This document shows, one piece after another, positions 8,379 through 15,750 of a DNA stretch of 64,000 nucleotides (its first letter is position 1; each line of letters opens with the position of its first letter). The DNA is taken from NCBI GenBank assembly GCA_963515375.1, contig CAUPWE010000001.1:124001-188000 (forward strand), read 5' to 3'. This DNA is from Nanosynbacter sp963515375. Lineage in GTDB: Bacteria > Patescibacteriota > Saccharimonadia > Saccharimonadales > Saccharimonadaceae. Below the pieces are notes generated by a model. The model worked only from the letters and a program-made list of their open reading frames with translations. It searched no databases and had not been told where the DNA came from. The position numbers were made by a program, and so were the translations under genes.

Positions 8379-8405
8379 AAAATCACCCATGCTCAGGGTG
8401 ATTTT
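8379..8405 (+). terminator. Terminator after tRNA-Leu(CAG)
   Basis: AAAATCACCC and GGGTGATTTT form a 10-base stem around a 7-base loop. The A/T flanks make it usable from both sides, so it may also stop the reverse transcript of the next gene. Confidence 0.85.
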
Positions 8406-8425
8406 TAATATCATAAGTTTAGAGT

Positions 8426-8469
8426 CTACATGACAGGCAATCGTAAAAGAACAATCACCTGCCATGTAG
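8426..8469 (-). repeat. Inverted repeat in the 3' region of the small gene at 8505
   Basis: CTACATGACAGG (8426-8437) and CCTGCCATGTAG (8458-8469) pair over 12 positions with one mismatch. There is no T-run on either side, so it is not a classic terminator. Part of the left arm (8431-8443) is also exactly complementary to 8832-8844 in the leader of the same transcript. Confidence 0.7.
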
Positions 8470-8504
8470 AGTTGTCGAATCGCTGAGGTTCCTAGGTGTC
8501 AATC

Positions 8505-8735
8505 CTAGGATTCGTGCTCGTCCTCGGAAAGCATCTCAGCGTCTTGCTTGATGGCGTCCAGGATGCCCTCTAAGCGCTCTGTTTGCTTATTCCAGCGGTC
8601 ATATCCGCCTAGAGTCATGGTCGCCTCTTCTCCCGCAATGCGGTAGAGGTGCCTGATCTCGGTCTCTAATGTGTCCAAATCTTCCTTGAGGTCTCGAAGG
8701 TCTTTCATGGTGATTCTCTTTCTGTGTTTTCTCAT
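8505..8735 (-). CDS. Hypothetical 76-residue coiled-coil protein
   Basis: A short, very charged protein; the stretch from about residue 10 to 31 (DLRDLKEDLDTLETEIRHLY) has heptad spacing and the C-terminus is acidic. An internal ATG gives a 67-residue version (MKDLRDL start) and may be the true start; neither has a strong Shine-Dalgarno. The promoter is at 8898-8926, giving a leader of about 155 bases with two strong hairpins. I recognise no family. The protein-like residue pattern supports coding, but the transcript could also act as an RNA. Confidence 0.6.
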   Translation of the reverse strand: MRKHRKRITMKDLRDLKEDLDTLETEIRHLYRIAGEEATMTLGGYDRWNKQTERLEGILDAIKQDAEMLSEDEHES

Positions 8736-8765
8736 CTGCGGAATTGCGATGCATTGTTCTTTAAC

Positions 8766-8831
8766 AACACAAGATGAGATTTTATTCCTCTCAATTATTC
8801 CTAAAAAAGAAATAAAAACTCATCTTGTGTT
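8766..8831 (-). repeat. 21-bp inverted repeat in the leader of the 8505 gene
   Basis: Positions 8766-8786 and 8811-8831 are complementary over 21 bases with a single mismatch and enclose a 24-base AT-rich loop. In the minus-strand transcript this is a long, stable hairpin about 30 bases before the start codon. Confidence 0.8.
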
Positions 8832-8851
8832 CGATTGCCTGTCAATGTTCA

Positions 8852-8888
8852 CTTTCGGACAAGGATTTGCTCAACTTGTCAACGAAAG
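8852..8888 (-). repeat. 12-bp leader hairpin of the 8505 gene
   Basis: CTTTCGGACAAG (8852-8863) pairs with CTTGTC (8875-8880) and CGAAAG (8883-8888), interrupted by a two-base bulge. On the minus strand it lies at the very 5' end of the predicted transcript. Confidence 0.7.
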
Positions 8889-8897
8889 CTACCTTTA

Positions 8898-8926
8898 TTT
8901 ATACCATACTTGTTTTAAAAAGTCAA
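8898..8926 (-). promoter_or_regulatory. Promoter of the structured 8505 transcript
   Basis: Minus strand: -35 TTGACT (8921-8926), exactly 17 bases, -10 TATAAA (8898-8903). Predicted start of transcription near 8891. Confidence 0.75.
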
Positions 8927-8978
8927 TAGAAGCGCTGGATTTTACCCTTTATTTAGTATTTTTGCTAAAATAACAGAG

Positions 8979-9503
8979 ATGGAAGATAGAAGAAACGTAA
9001 TTGATAAGTTCAAAGGTCGGAGCGAGGCGGAAATTGTGAAAGAGCTCGACGCCAAGGATCGTGGCTTGGTGATCGCCCTTGAGAACACCGAGCGGGATTT
9101 TAATATGGGGACGATCGTGAGGAGCGCCAATGCGTTTGGTGTGCGGCAGATTTATGTCATTGGTCGGCGACAATGGAACAAGCGCGGCGCCATGATGACG
9201 GATAAATATTTGCATATGCATTATATTGGCTCGACGGCGGAGTTTGTCGAGCTGATGCGGGCTGAAGGCAGAGAAATTATTCCTATTGACAATATACCGG
9301 GTAGTATCAATATGGCGGAGACGACATTGCCAAAGCATGCGGTACTGGTGTTCGGCCAAGAAGGACCGGGGATTTCCGAGGAGATGGCACAGGTGGCAGA
9401 CAAGATGGTTGCCATCGAACAGTTTGGCTCGACCCGCTCCATCAATGTTGGCGCGGCAGCAACTGTGGCGATGTATTGCTGGCTGCAGCAAAATGTGATA
9501 TAA
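8979..9503 (+). CDS. TrmH/SpoU-family RNA 2'-O-methyltransferase
   Basis: 174 residues of the SPOUT class, which place a 2'-O-methyl group on tRNA or rRNA using S-adenosylmethionine. Motif 1 is ENTERDFNMGTIVRSANAFG (about 31-50), motif 2 FGQEGPGI (about 124-131) and motif 3 SINVGAAATVAMY (about 153-165), which forms the trefoil-knot cofactor site. No extra RNA-binding domain is present. The target base cannot be told. TAAAAT (8966-8971) ends 7 bases before the ATG and no Shine-Dalgarno exists, so translation is probably leaderless. The hisS promoter overlaps its 3' end. Confidence 0.88.
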   Translation: MEDRRNVIDKFKGRSEAEIVKELDAKDRGLVIALENTERDFNMGTIVRSANAFGVRQIYVIGRRQWNKRGAMMTDKYLHMHYIGSTAEFVELMRAEGREIIPIDNIPGSINMAETTLPKHAVLVFGQEGPGISEEMAQVADKMVAIEQFGSTRSINVGAAATVAMYCWLQQNVI

Positions 9504-9504
9504 T
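9476..9504 (+). promoter_or_regulatory. Promoter of the hisS leader and hisS
   Basis: TTGCTG (9476-9481), 17 bases, TATAAT (9499-9504). The -10 overlaps the trmH-like stop codon. The A of the leader-peptide ATG (9511) is 7 bases past the -10, which is where transcription should begin. Confidence 0.75.
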
Positions 9505-9510
9505 AGTCTC

Positions 9511-9555
9511 ATGATTTCACCCAAATTCCATCATTCACACGTGTTGCCGAGGTAG
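9511..9555 (+). CDS. Histidine-rich leader peptide of hisS (MISPKFHHSHVLPR)
   Basis: A 14-codon ORF with three His codons among four (CAT CAT TCA CAC). It begins at the predicted transcription start, so it would be translated from a leaderless transcript. Its stop codon (9553-9555) lies inside the 5' arm of an intrinsic terminator (9546-9602) located before hisS. Placement, codon content and target gene are those expected of a ribosome-mediated attenuator sensing charged tRNA-His. Not confirmed by experiment; the inference rests on position and His content. Confidence 0.75.
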   Translation: MISPKFHHSHVLPR

Positions 9556-9602
9556 AACTCTGATTTTTTGATTGTCTGCGCCGAGTTCTGCCTCGGCGTT
9601 TT
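9546..9602 (+). terminator. Intrinsic terminator/attenuator upstream of hisS
   Basis: GCCGAGGTAGAACTC (9546-9560) pairs with GAGTTCTGCCTCGGC (9583-9597) over 15 positions including one G-U, with a T-rich tract after it. It ends 42 bases before the hisS ATG on the same strand. Its 5' arm begins 5 bases after the last His codon of the leader peptide, within the footprint of a ribosome stalled there. Confidence 0.85.
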
Positions 9603-9643
9603 TGATTGCTATAAATAAGAAATAATGACATAATGGAGCTAAC

Positions 9644-10978
9644 ATGAGCAGTTTATCGACACAGAATTACAAAGGTTCACGGGACTATTTCCCGGAGGAA
9701 AAACGTCTACAAAATTACATTTTTAATGTCTGGCACAGGACGGCGGAAAGTTTTGGCTATGAAGAATATGGCGCGCCGCTGTTGGAGCCGTTAGATATTT
9801 ACCTGGCGAAGTCAGGTCAAGAGCTGGCGGGCGAGCAAACCTACGCCTTTGAAGATCGTGGGGGTCGGATGGTGGCGATCCGTCCAGAGATGACGCCGTC
9901 AATTTCTCGAATGGTGGCCGCCAGGCGTCAGGAGCTAGCCATGCCAGCCAGGCTGTATTCCATCGCTAATTTCATGCGTTATGAGCGGCCGCAGCGTGGC
10001 CGCGAGAGAGAGTTTTGGCAATTGAACGCAGATTTGTTTGGTGTGGACGGTGCGGCAGCGGATGCGGAGATTATTGAGCTAAGTCACGCTAGCGTTATGA
10101 ACTTTGGTGCCAAACAAGACATGTTCACGGTTAGAGTGAATAATCGGCAATTGATTAATCGGCTGATGAGCCAGTTCTTGAATCTGGACATTGTCGGTTC
10201 AACAATGATGATGAAACTGCTGGATAAGAAAAATAAGATTTCTGCTGATGAGTTTAAGCGTCAGGCGATTGAGATTTTTGGCAGTCAAGCGGCGGAAGGT
10301 TTGCCAAAGTTGGCAAAGATGATTGGTATGAAGTCGGTCGATGACTTGCCGAGTGAGTTGGCGGATGATGAGAGCGTACGGCAGCTTCGTGAGGTGATGC
10401 AGCTGCTTCGTCAAAAGGGAATTGAAAACGCAGTGTTTGACGTAACGTTAATGCGTGGACTGGATTATTACACAGGCATGGTGTTTGAGCTGTTTGATAA
10501 TTCGCCGGAGAACAACCGAGCGCTGTTTGGTGGCGGACGTTATGATGGTTTGGTTGGATTATTCGGTGTTGAGCCAATTGCAACGGTGGGTGTTGGTATG
10601 GGTGCCACAACCATGCAGCAGTTTTTGGAGGTGCATGATTTGTTACCAAAGCTACCTTCTCGAACCGATGTATATATCATTCCGGTGTCAAAAGAATCGC
10701 TGGTTGGTGCGGACGATTTGGCGCGAAAATTACGCGATGAAGGCGTGCGAGCGGAATTGGATATTACTGGACGAAAAATCGACAAGCAGATAAAAGCGGC
10801 ATTGAAAAAGCGAATTCCGTTCGCGGTGTTTGTGGGCGAGGACGAAATTGCTAGTGGTGCGTACACGGTTCGGAACTTGGTAGAGTCCGATGAGCAAAAG
10901 GTCGGTGCTGAGCGAATTGTGACAATTGTCAAAGATCGCCGCTACGATGGCGACGACGATGCGGCGTTTGAGCTCTAG
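9644..10978 (+). CDS. hisS: Histidyl-tRNA synthetase
   Basis: 444-residue class II aminoacyl-tRNA synthetase. The N-terminal GSRDYFPEE and the motif 2 region MRYERPQRGREREFWQ (about 122-137) are characteristic; RGLDYYTGMVFE (about 273-284) is the histidine-binding HisA signature, and FGGGRYDGL is motif 3. A normal C-terminal anticodon-binding domain follows from about 343. It has an internal GGAGC ribosome binding site, unlike the leaderless genes nearby, consistent with translation from an mRNA carrying the upstream leader peptide. Expression is probably controlled by the attenuator at 9511-9602. Confidence 0.97.
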   Translation: MSSLSTQNYKGSRDYFPEEKRLQNYIFNVWHRTAESFGYEEYGAPLLEPLDIYLAKSGQELAGEQTYAFEDRGGRMVAIRPEMTPSISRMVAARRQELAMPARLYSIANFMRYERPQRGREREFWQLNADLFGVDGAAADAEIIELSHASVMNFGAKQDMFTVRVNNRQLINRLMSQFLNLDIVGSTMMMKLLDKKNKISADEFKRQAIEIFGSQAAEGLPKLAKMIGMKSVDDLPSELADDESVRQLREVMQLLRQKGIENAVFDVTLMRGLDYYTGMVFELFDNSPENNRALFGGGRYDGLVGLFGVEPIATVGVGMGATTMQQFLEVHDLLPKLPSRTDVYIIPVSKESLVGADDLARKLRDEGVRAELDITGRKIDKQIKAALKKRIPFAVFVGEDEIASGAYTVRNLVESDEQKVGAERIVTIVKDRRYDGDDDAAFEL

Positions 10979-10996
10979 CCTGATATCTGTTATAAT
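10968..10996 (+). promoter_or_regulatory. Promoter of tig
   Basis: TTGAGC (10968-10973), 17 bases, TATAAT (10991-10996). The tig ATG is only 9 bases beyond the -10, so the transcript should be leaderless or nearly so. Confidence 0.75.
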
Positions 10997-11004
10997 TAGT
11001 CTTT

Positions 11005-12294
11005 ATGAAGACGACTGTAAAAAATTTATCAGATACTAAAGTTCAATTGACAATTTCTCTGGGTACGAGTGAATTAGCTGATGCTGAGCAGGTTGCTTTA
11101 ACAAAGTTAGCTCGCGATATTAAGGTTCCAGGGTTCCGTAAAGGTAAAGTTCCGGCAAGCGTGGCCGCTAAGCATGTCAACCCGAACGCACTGCAGGAGC
11201 AAATTTTAGAAAATGCTTTATCAAAGGCGGTGGCTGAGGCGTTTTTGCAGGAAAAATTGCAGGCATTGGAACGACCAAGTGTTGAAGTCAAGAAATTTGT
11301 GCCAGGGGCGGAATTGGAATTTACGGCTGAAGTTGAAATTATTCCGCCAGTTAAGCTGGGCGATTATAAGAAATTGAAGGCGAAAAAAGAAGCTGTTAAA
11401 GTCGAAGCAAAAGAAATCGATGAAGTAATTGAGCGAATTCGGAAGAACTCTGCGGAAAAATCAGAAGTCAAGCGTGCCGCTAAGGCTGGCGATGAAGCAG
11501 TGATTGACTTTACTGGTAAAAAAGACGGCGTGGCGTTCGAAGGTGGCTCGGCGAAGGAATATAGCTTAAAGCTCGGTGATGGTCAGTTTATTCCGGGATT
11601 TGAAGAGGGTGTAATTGGCCATAAAGCTGGTGAGGAGTTTGATCTTGAATTGACATTCCCTAAGGATTATCACGCAGAGAATTTGGCTGGCCAAAAGGTA
11701 ATTTTTACCGTAAAACTCCATAAAGTTAATGAGCTGAAACTGCCAGAATTGAATGATGAATTTGCTGCGAAGTGCGGTCCTTTTTCAGAGATGAAAGAGG
11801 TAAAAGAAGATATCAAGCGTGAGTTGACGACACAAAAAGAGCGTGAAGCTGGAGAGAAATTTAAGGACGCGTTGGTCAGTGAATTAGCAGAAAAGAGTAA
11901 GGTGGCGCTACCGGAGTTGCTGATCGAAGATCAGTTGCGGTCGATTGAGCGTGATTTGACACAGAATTTGATGTATAGCGGGCTAAGTTTGGATAGCTAC
12001 TTGAAGGCTCAGGGCTTTAAGGATAAAGATGAATGGATGAAGAAAGAAGCTCGCCCAGCGGCAGAGAAACGAGTTAAGGCTGGTTTGGTGTTGGCGGAAT
12101 TGTCAAAAGAGTTGAAGGTTGATGCTTCCCGTGATGAAATTCAGGCGCAAATTGATGCCTTTAAGCAACAGTATGGCAACGACAAGAAGATGCTAGAGCA
12201 GTTTGACAATCCAAATGTCCACCGCGACATTGCCAATCGAATGATCACCGATAAAACGGTCGCTAAATTAGTAGAATTAAATACAAAGAAATAA
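11005..12294 (+). CDS. tig: Trigger factor, ribosome-associated chaperone/peptidyl-prolyl isomerase
   Basis: 429 residues. The ribosome-docking signature GFRKGKVP is at about 43-50 in the N-terminal domain. The FKBP-like isomerase domain spans about 150-235 (GDEAVIDFTGKKDG and then GFEEGVIGHKAGEE). The C-terminal helical chaperone domain fills the rest. Length is normal. There is no Shine-Dalgarno; the promoter's -10 lies just before the ATG. clpP starts one base after its stop codon, so the two are co-transcribed, a common pairing of nascent-chain chaperone and protease. Confidence 0.97.
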   Translation: MKTTVKNLSDTKVQLTISLGTSELADAEQVALTKLARDIKVPGFRKGKVPASVAAKHVNPNALQEQILENALSKAVAEAFLQEKLQALERPSVEVKKFVPGAELEFTAEVEIIPPVKLGDYKKLKAKKEAVKVEAKEIDEVIERIRKNSAEKSEVKRAAKAGDEAVIDFTGKKDGVAFEGGSAKEYSLKLGDGQFIPGFEEGVIGHKAGEEFDLELTFPKDYHAENLAGQKVIFTVKLHKVNELKLPELNDEFAAKCGPFSEMKEVKEDIKRELTTQKEREAGEKFKDALVSELAEKSKVALPELLIEDQLRSIERDLTQNLMYSGLSLDSYLKAQGFKDKDEWMKKEARPAAEKRVKAGLVLAELSKELKVDASRDEIQAQIDAFKQQYGNDKKMLEQFDNPNVHRDIANRMITDKTVAKLVELNTKK

Positions 12295-12295
12295 G

Positions 12296-12895
12296 ATGAG
12301 TTCGCCAAAATCGTACCTCATTCCCACCGTCATCGAAAAGTCAGCCGACGGCGAGCGGGCGTTTGATATTTATTCGCGGCTGCTCAATGAGCGGATTATT
12401 TTCCTCGGCGAGGAGGTTAACGAGCATACCGCTAACAGCGTGGTGGCGCAGCTACTACATCTGGCGTACGTTGACCCAGGGGCGGACATCTCGCTCTATA
12501 TCAATAGCCCGGGCGGCAGCGTCTATGATGGCATGGCGATTTACGACACTATGAATTTTATCAAGCCAGATGTGGCGACCTATGGCATTGGCTTGCAGGC
12601 CAGCATGGGCGCGTTTCTGCTCAGTTCGGGTGCCAAGGGCAAGCGGTTCTGCTTGCCGCACGCCAAGGTGATGATTCATCAGCCGTCAAGCGGCACGCGC
12701 GGTAAGGTGACCGACATGGAGATCGACCTGAAAGAAACGCTGGAAGTGAAGGAAATGCTTGCGAAAATCATGGCTAAAAACACCGGCCAGAAGCTTAGTA
12801 AAGTCAAGGCCGATATGGAGCGCGACTACTGGATGAGCCCTCAGGAGGCGGTAAAATACGGGCTGGTGGATAAGGTATTGAGCAAGCTGGCGTAG
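12296..12895 (+). CDS. clpP: ATP-dependent Clp protease proteolytic subunit
   Basis: 199-residue serine protease that forms the tetradecameric chamber used with ClpX or ClpC ATPases. The catalytic triad is visible: Ser in GLQASMGAFLL (the usual GQAASMGA, about residue 102), His in MIHQP (about 127) and Asp in MERDYWMSPQEAV (about 176). It follows tig by one base without its own ribosome binding site, so it is probably translated by coupling. No clpX lies in the window. Confidence 0.96.
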   Translation: MSSPKSYLIPTVIEKSADGERAFDIYSRLLNERIIFLGEEVNEHTANSVVAQLLHLAYVDPGADISLYINSPGGSVYDGMAIYDTMNFIKPDVATYGIGLQASMGAFLLSSGAKGKRFCLPHAKVMIHQPSSGTRGKVTDMEIDLKETLEVKEMLAKIMAKNTGQKLSKVKADMERDYWMSPQEAVKYGLVDKVLSKLA

Positions 12896-13030
12896 GCTGC
12901 AAGAAGTCTCGTGACCGCGAGCTGTAAATAATACATCGAACACGGCCGTAACGTTGTTAAAACTACCGCTGGTTTTGCTTGTGGTTACGGTGGAATCTTG
13001 CCATAATTAAGGAGAGGCAAGGAGGGAAAT
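12896..13030 (+). promoter_or_regulatory. clpP-thyA intergenic region with thyA promoter
   Basis: TTGTGG (12979-12984), 17 bases and CATAAT (13002-13007) form a candidate promoter. CCGTAAC (12946-12952) and GTTACGG (12984-12990) can pair, with AAAAC/GTTTT inside, so a hairpin overlaps the -35. GGAGAGGCAAGGAGG supplies the thyA ribosome binding site. Confidence 0.5.
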
Positions 13031-13969
13031 ATGAGACAATATTTAGACGCCCTACGGCATGTTCGTGACAACGGCGTGAAAAAAGGCGACCGCACCGGCA
13101 CGGGCACAACGGAGGTATTTGGCGTGCAAACGCGGTATGATCTAGCGGATGGGTTTCCGGCGATGACTACCAAGAAATTGTATTTTAACAGCGTGGCGCA
13201 CGAACTGCTGTGGTTTCTCAAGGGCACGGGCAATATTGAGTATCTGGCGCAAAACGGCGTGCACATTTGGGACGAGTGGCCGTATAAGAATTATTTGAAA
13301 AAAACTGGTCAGAGCATTCCGGAGATCAATGGCGAGGAGTGGCGCGCTGGTATGAAGGCGTTTATTAAAAAAATTGCGACTGATCACGCGTTTGCTGAAG
13401 AGTGGGGTAATTTGGGCCCAGTCTACGGCGTGCAGTGGCGCAAATGGCCAGACGGCAGGGGTGGAACAATTGACCAAATCCAAAACGCCATCGACATGAT
13501 ACAGAATAATCCAACGTCGCGGCGCAACATTGTCAGCGCCTGGAACGTGGCGGAAATCGATGACATTGTGCGGTCGGGTGGACTGCCGTCATGCCACACT
13601 ATGTTCCAGTTCAATGTTCGGCCAGCCGAGGACGGCAAGAAAGATAAGCTGGATTTAGCACTGACCCAGCGCTCAGCTGACATGTTCCTTGGCGTACCGT
13701 TTAATATCGCCAGCTACTCCCTGCTGCTGTCGATGATCGCTCAAGTGACGGATAAGCAGCCGGGCGAATTCATCCACACCCTGAATAGTGCACATATTTA
13801 TAACAATCACCGCGCGCAGGTCGATGAGCAATTGTCGCGCCGTCCGCTGCCGCTACCAAAGCTGTGGCTGAATCCGGATATTGAGAATATCGATGATTTT
13901 ACTATTGATGATATTCGCCTAGAGGGGTATGAACACCATCCACCGATCAAAGCGCCGATTGCGGTGTAA
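13031..13969 (+). CDS. thyA: Thymidylate synthase (folate-dependent, ThyA)
   Basis: 312 residues. Converts dUMP to dTMP with methylene-tetrahydrofolate. The active-site Cys is in GLPSCHTMFQFNV; the phosphate-binding arginine pair is in TSRRNIVSAWN; the dUMP-contacting ADMFLGVPFNIASY follows. HELLWFLKGTGNIEYL and HIWDEW are typical of the N-terminal half. folA lies convergently right after it and dcd, tmk and a HIT gene are close by: a thymidylate supply cluster. A strong GGAGG precedes the ATG. Confidence 0.98.
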   Translation: MRQYLDALRHVRDNGVKKGDRTGTGTTEVFGVQTRYDLADGFPAMTTKKLYFNSVAHELLWFLKGTGNIEYLAQNGVHIWDEWPYKNYLKKTGQSIPEINGEEWRAGMKAFIKKIATDHAFAEEWGNLGPVYGVQWRKWPDGRGGTIDQIQNAIDMIQNNPTSRRNIVSAWNVAEIDDIVRSGGLPSCHTMFQFNVRPAEDGKKDKLDLALTQRSADMFLGVPFNIASYSLLLSMIAQVTDKQPGEFIHTLNSAHIYNNHRAQVDEQLSRRPLPLPKLWLNPDIENIDDFTIDDIRLEGYEHHPPIKAPIAV

Positions 13970-13976
13970 GACACTG

Positions 13977-14480
13977 TCATGCCACGGGTTTTCGCCGGTA
14001 GATCACAAAGTCAAAAGCATAGACATTGGCCTCGTCTGCCGGGCGATGAACACGGTCAGCCTCTTCCCAAACGGTCATGTCCAGCTCTGGGAAAAAAGTG
14101 TCAGCGCCAGGAAACCCGGCGTCGATCTCAGTGGCGTAAATGGTGTCAATCTCTGGCGTTTTCAGCGCATCTCTATATACCCGTGCACCGCCGATGATGA
14201 AAGTCGGGTAGCGTGATAAAGCCAAGGCGCTTGGCAAGTCCATGGCCGTCAATACTTTTTTAACGCCAGTCGGCCGTGAGGAAATAACGATGTTCTCGCG
14301 CTCTGGTAGCGGACGGCAGCCGATTGATTCAAAAGTTTTTCGACCCATAATGACATTGCCGCCTTTAGTCAATCTCTTGAAATGAGCCAGATCTGCCGGT
14401 AAGCTCCGGCCCCACGGCAAATCACCATTTCGTCCAATAGCACGATTTTTATCATAGGCAACGATGATAGCTTTCTCCAT
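13977..14480 (-). CDS. folA: Dihydrofolate reductase
   Basis: 167 residues. Regenerates tetrahydrofolate consumed by ThyA, using NADPH. Recognisable parts are the N-terminal AIGRNGDLPWG, the substrate-binding DLAHFKRLT with the acidic residue, IMGRKTFESIG, and the NADPH-binding FIIGGARVY. It converges with thyA (7 bases between stops). On its strand TAGACT lies 6-7 bases before the ATG with no Shine-Dalgarno, suggesting a leaderless start. The thyA-folA pairing is common in bacteria. Confidence 0.96.
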   Translation of the reverse strand: MEKAIIVAYDKNRAIGRNGDLPWGRSLPADLAHFKRLTKGGNVIMGRKTFESIGCRPLPERENIVISSRPTGVKKVLTAMDLPSALALSRYPTFIIGGARVYRDALKTPEIDTIYATEIDAGFPGADTFFPELDMTVWEEADRVHRPADEANVYAFDFVIYRRKPVA

Positions 14481-14517
14481 AAGTTTAGTCTATCATGATG
14501 TAAAATTTACGAAAAGC

Positions 14518-14546
14518 TTGATGGAAACACGGAAACTTGCCATAAT
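14518..14546 (+). promoter_or_regulatory. Promoter of the dcd-HIT-tmk operon
   Basis: TTGATG (14518-14523), 17 bases, CATAAT (14541-14546). The dcd GTG starts 38 bases downstream, after a GGGAGG ribosome binding site. Confidence 0.75.
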
Positions 14547-14584
14547 GGGATTTGGTAGAAAAATCACGCAACGGGAGGTAATTA

Positions 14585-15304
14585 GTGAGCGTGTATTCAA
14601 ATAAAGAAATATTAGCGGCAATTGATAATGGAACAATTGTCTGTACGCCGTTCAACCCAAAGAATGTATCAGAAGCCAGCTTGGATTTCACGCTAGGCTT
14701 TAATTTTTATAAACAGGAATATGACGAGATATCTCGGGTGTATAATCCGTTTGACGAGGCGGAGGTTGATCGATATTTTAAAGGGCCACTGACGGCAGTA
14801 CCGCATGCCGAGTGGTGTAAACGGCATGGCTTTCGGGAGTTTCAGAATATTCCGCCAGATCATCCGATAATCGTTTTGAAGCCTGGTGAAAGAATTTTAG
14901 CACATACGCATGAGTTCGTGGGAATTCGGGCGCATGGCGGCGCGGCTGAGGTAAAAAGCCGCAGTTCATGGGGCAGAAACGGTGTGGCGGTGTGCTTTGA
15001 CGCGGGTTGGGTTGATCCTGGGTATATCAATCGGATTACGCTTGAGATTTACAATTTGAACAAGCATGAGAGCGTGGTGCTACCAGTCGGCGAACGTGTT
15101 GGGCAGCTGATTTTTCATCACACTGGTCCGGTTGACGGTGGTTATGCAGGTGGGCGTGATGGTGTCAGTGGCAAATATCAGCACACTGATGATTTGGGCG
15201 AATTGATAAAAACTTGGCGACCTGAAATGATGTTACCGCGAGCGTTTAAAGATAAGCGGAATAGACCAGCAGAAATTTCAGGACTTAGTGAGGGTGTGCG
15301 GTAA
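14585..15304 (+). CDS. dcd: dCTP deaminase family protein
   Basis: 239 residues starting with GTG. dCTP deaminases make dUTP (some also dUMP) for thymidylate synthesis. The trimer-type dUTPase/Dcd core is clear: AEVKSRSSWGRNGVAVC with the catalytic-region RSS, then AGWVDPGYINRITLEIYN, then GERVGQLIF. About 40 residues of insert (46-85) and a 35-residue tail make it longer than the 190-residue E. coli enzyme. Whether it is mono- or bifunctional cannot be told. It overlaps the next gene by one base. Fits the neighbouring thyA and tmk. Confidence 0.88.
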   Translation: MSVYSNKEILAAIDNGTIVCTPFNPKNVSEASLDFTLGFNFYKQEYDEISRVYNPFDEAEVDRYFKGPLTAVPHAEWCKRHGFREFQNIPPDHPIIVLKPGERILAHTHEFVGIRAHGGAAEVKSRSSWGRNGVAVCFDAGWVDPGYINRITLEIYNLNKHESVVLPVGERVGQLIFHHTGPVDGGYAGGRDGVSGKYQHTDDLGELIKTWRPEMMLPRAFKDKRNRPAEISGLSEGVR

Positions 15305-15747
15305 TGCGGTCTGGATCAACGACTCGTTGGCGGGCAAAAGAAAAAAGCTATAGCGATTATCGAAAAAAGCATAGGACTAATGGTTGTGTTTTTTGTCGAT
15401 TAGTACAATATCCAACGAGCCAAGTTATTGAAAAGACAAAGCATTGTTTGATTATAAAAAATCGGTTTGGCTATGACCTATGGGACGGTTGTGGTGTAAA
15501 GCAGCATTTGATGGTGATCCCTAGGCGACACGTGGCTTCACTGGGCGAATTAACTGATGAAGAGAAAATTGACTATATGGATCAGGTCGCGCGGTTTGAA
15601 GTTGATGGCTATTCTATCTATGCTCGGTCGCCTGGAAATAAGACGAAGTCGGTGATTCATCAGCATGCCCATTTGATAAAAATTGATAATAAACCTAAAA
15701 GATGGCTGATATTTTTGAAAAAGCCGCATATTTTAATTGGGAGGTAA
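15304..15747 (+). CDS. HIT-family protein
   Basis: 147 residues. CVFCRL near residue 28 resembles the Cys pair near the N-terminus of many HIT proteins, HLMVIPRRHVASL (about 68-80) is the HIT core, and the histidine triad is HQHAHLI at about 118-124. It overlaps dcd by one base and is followed after 3 bases by tmk, so it belongs to the pyrimidine operon; a role in hydrolysing or recycling a nucleotide is a fair guess but unproven. This is the second HIT protein in the window. Confidence 0.8.
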   Translation: MRSGSTTRWRAKEKSYSDYRKKHRTNGCVFCRLVQYPTSQVIEKTKHCLIIKNRFGYDLWDGCGVKQHLMVIPRRHVASLGELTDEEKIDYMDQVARFEVDGYSIYARSPGNKTKSVIHQHAHLIKIDNKPKRWLIFLKKPHILIGR

Positions 15748-15750
15748 GCT

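Noticed and set aside
8426..8926. tmRNA, RNase P RNA or SRP RNA
   Set aside because: None of the conserved sequence blocks of these RNAs is present, and no tag reading frame of the tmRNA kind is visible.
9504..9643. T-box riboswitch upstream of hisS
   Set aside because: No T-box antiterminator consensus or stem I can be seen; the leader is short and the His-rich ORF explains the arrangement better.
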